64,000 nucleotides of DNA from Roseibium album (lineage in GTDB: Bacteria > Pseudomonadota > Alphaproteobacteria > Rhizobiales > Stappiaceae). Shown piece by piece: positions 62,936-64,000 of the stretch (position 1 is its first letter; every line of letters begins with the position of its first letter). The DNA lies in NCBI RefSeq assembly GCF_001404515.1, contig NZ_CXWE01000009.1, positions 186,001-250,000 of the forward strand. The letters run 5' to 3'. The position numbers and the translations under genes are program-made. A model generated the notes under the pieces. It was not told the origin of the DNA and did not search any database. It saw only the letters and a list, made by a program, of their open reading frames with translations.

Positions 62936-63043
62936 CCCTTGCCTCCATTTGACGGGCACCACGCCCGTTTCTTGATCATTCAGCGCGCAGGATCATTTTC
63001 TTCCTGCGCCATTACTCAGGCGGTTTCCCGCCGAACTATCCGG

Positions 63044-64000
63044 TCACGCCGCCTCGTGGCGCGCGTCGGGATTGAGCCTGTCGATTATCTTCGGCCAGAC
63101 ATCAAGAAAGCCGGCGATGTCTGCGCTGGAAGTGTTCCAGCCCAGACTGATCCGTAAAGCGCATCGCGCAAGGCTCTCTTCCACACCCATTGCGGTCAGC
63201 ACATGCGATACCGAAACTTTCCCGGAAGAGCAGGCAGATCCGGACGAAACAGATACGCGCTCCAGATCAAAAGCGATCAATGCAGTTTCGGCGGGAATGC
63301 CAGGCACGGCAAAACAGCATGTATTTGCAAGACGGTCGACATTTTCACCGAAAATCACCGTTGACGGACAAATACTTCGAAGCGCTGCTTCCAGCTGGGT
63401 CTTCAGATCAAGCACATGGCGCGTTTCGGATGTCTCTTCAAGTGCTTCAATTGCCGCAGCACCAAATCCCGTGATTGCAGCAACATTTTCCGTTCCACCC
63501 CTGCGCCAGTTCTCCTGACCGCCTCCAATCATCAACGGAGAAGGAGCCCGCGCAGTTGAACGAACGACAGTCGCACCAATTCCCTGGGGCCCGCCGATCT
63601 TGTGAGCGGAGAGCGTCACAATATCGGACTGCCAGGCCTCCATATCTATCTTGATGCGTCCTGCCGCCTGCACAGCGTCCACATGGAAAAAATGGCCGCA
63701 TTCACGCGCAGCCGCGCCGATTTCCGCGACCGGTTGAATGACGCCGGTCTCGTTATTCGCAGCCATGACCGACACCAATCCCGGTTCTGCATCTTTCAAG
63801 ACTTCCTTCAGTTCCTGAAGCTGCAAGACGCCATCGCAATCCACTGGAATGACGACCTGGTCGGCGACAGCGAACCTTCCACCAGTCAAAACCGATGAAT
63901 GTTCGACCGCGCTTCTGTAGAGCTTGTCGAGGTAGACTGGAGCGCCCTGGTCCTGCCATACCGGCGAAAGCGCCGTCATGTTGGCTTCCGTGCCACCTGA
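63044..64000 (-). CDS. Cysteine desulfurase, NifS/IscS type, C-terminal part (cut by window edge)
   Basis: This PLP-dependent desulfurase heads the suf operon. The 319 codons present start in SGGTEANMTA, a conserved N-terminal motif, so about 60-70 residues are missing beyond the window. Visible landmarks are EHSSVL, MAANNETGVIQPVAEIGAA, HVDAVQAAGRI, SAHKIGGPQGIGA with the PLP lysine, RRGGTENVAAITGF, and SSGSACSSGKVSVSHVL with the active cysteine, the group I (NifS/IscS) form. It precedes sufB by 108 bp. Alphaproteobacterial suf operons often carry this gene in addition to sufS. Confidence 0.95.
   Translation of the reverse strand, partial: SGGTEANMTALSPVWQDQGAPVYLDKLYRSAVEHSSVLTGGRFAVADQVVIPVDCDGVLQLQELKEVLKDAEPGLVSVMAANNETGVIQPVAEIGAAARECGHFFHVDAVQAAGRIKIDMEAWQSDIVTLSAHKIGGPQGIGATVVRSTARAPSPLMIGGGQENWRRGGTENVAAITGFGAAAIEALEETSETRHVLDLKTQLEAALRSICPSTVIFGENVDRLANTCCFAVPGIPAETALIAFDLERVSVSSGSACSSGKVSVSHVLTAMGVEESLARCALRISLGWNTSSADIAGFLDVWPKIIDRLNPDARHEAA

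Noticed and set aside
61862..63157. 431-codon open frame on the plus strand opposite sufB
   Set aside because: It is antisense to sufB and part of the NifS-like gene, with no domain signal.

Overview
The window looks like chromosomal DNA of a marine-type alphaproteobacterium of the Hyphomicrobiales, most likely the Stappiaceae (Roseibium/Labrenzia group). This rests on gene order and protein style: a dgt-argS-SPOR-nagZ-scpAB-tatABC-serS-surE-pcm-nlpD-yajC-secDF block, a suf operon, an ExoR homologue, and DUF1127 genes followed by CCUCCUCCC hairpins. The genus is an inference, since no comparison could be run. The sequence is gene-dense with moderately high GC. Apart from one decayed gene and one possible small cassette it shows no mobile elements, CRISPR arrays, rRNAs or tRNAs.

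Positions 1-11150 hold a type I secretion locus: an ABC exporter cut by the window edge, a giant (about 2830-residue) calcium-binding cadherin/RTX adhesin, and an HlyD-type adaptor. The adhesin and adaptor genes converge on a shared terminator. A broken paaB relic follows (11336-11632). Then come a DUF3291 gene and a divergent znuA with a very long histidine loop, separated by a Zur-like operator. Next are an L,D-transpeptidase, a small HELAH-motif protein, and divergent ssb and uvrA with LexA-box-like repeats between them.

Positions 20600-21560 carry two tandem units, each a 49-50-residue DUF1127 gene followed by hairpins that expose CCTCCTCCC in their loops. This is the signature of the alphaproteobacterial cuckoo/CcsR small RNAs. 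I consider it the most distinctive regulatory feature of the window.

From 21777 to 48811 the window is mainly conserved housekeeping. It holds trmFO, a secD-secF-yajC cluster linked to homologues of two mitochondrial complex I assembly factors (NDUFAF3-like and NDUFAF6-like), a DUF815 ATPase, nlpD-like/pcm/surE/serS, tatABC, scpAB, nagZ, a large SPOR protein, argS, dgt, erpA and xthA. Two additions interrupt the usual order: an orphan iron-type ABC ATPase between scpB and tatA, and an esterase/EamA/LysR cassette between nagZ and the SPOR gene.

The last part holds a secreted cysteine-rich reading frame with no normal start codon, an exoR-like gene, parE, a DEAD-box helicase gene, a diguanylate cyclase gene and tenA. 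It ends with a reverse-strand suf operon: a NifS/IscS-type desulfurase cut by the edge, then sufB, a small unknown gene, sufC, sufD, sufS, sufT and sufA.

Several neighbouring systems deal with the cell envelope: Sec, Tat, NlpD-like, SPOR, NagZ, L,D-transpeptidase, ExoR and the type I adhesin.
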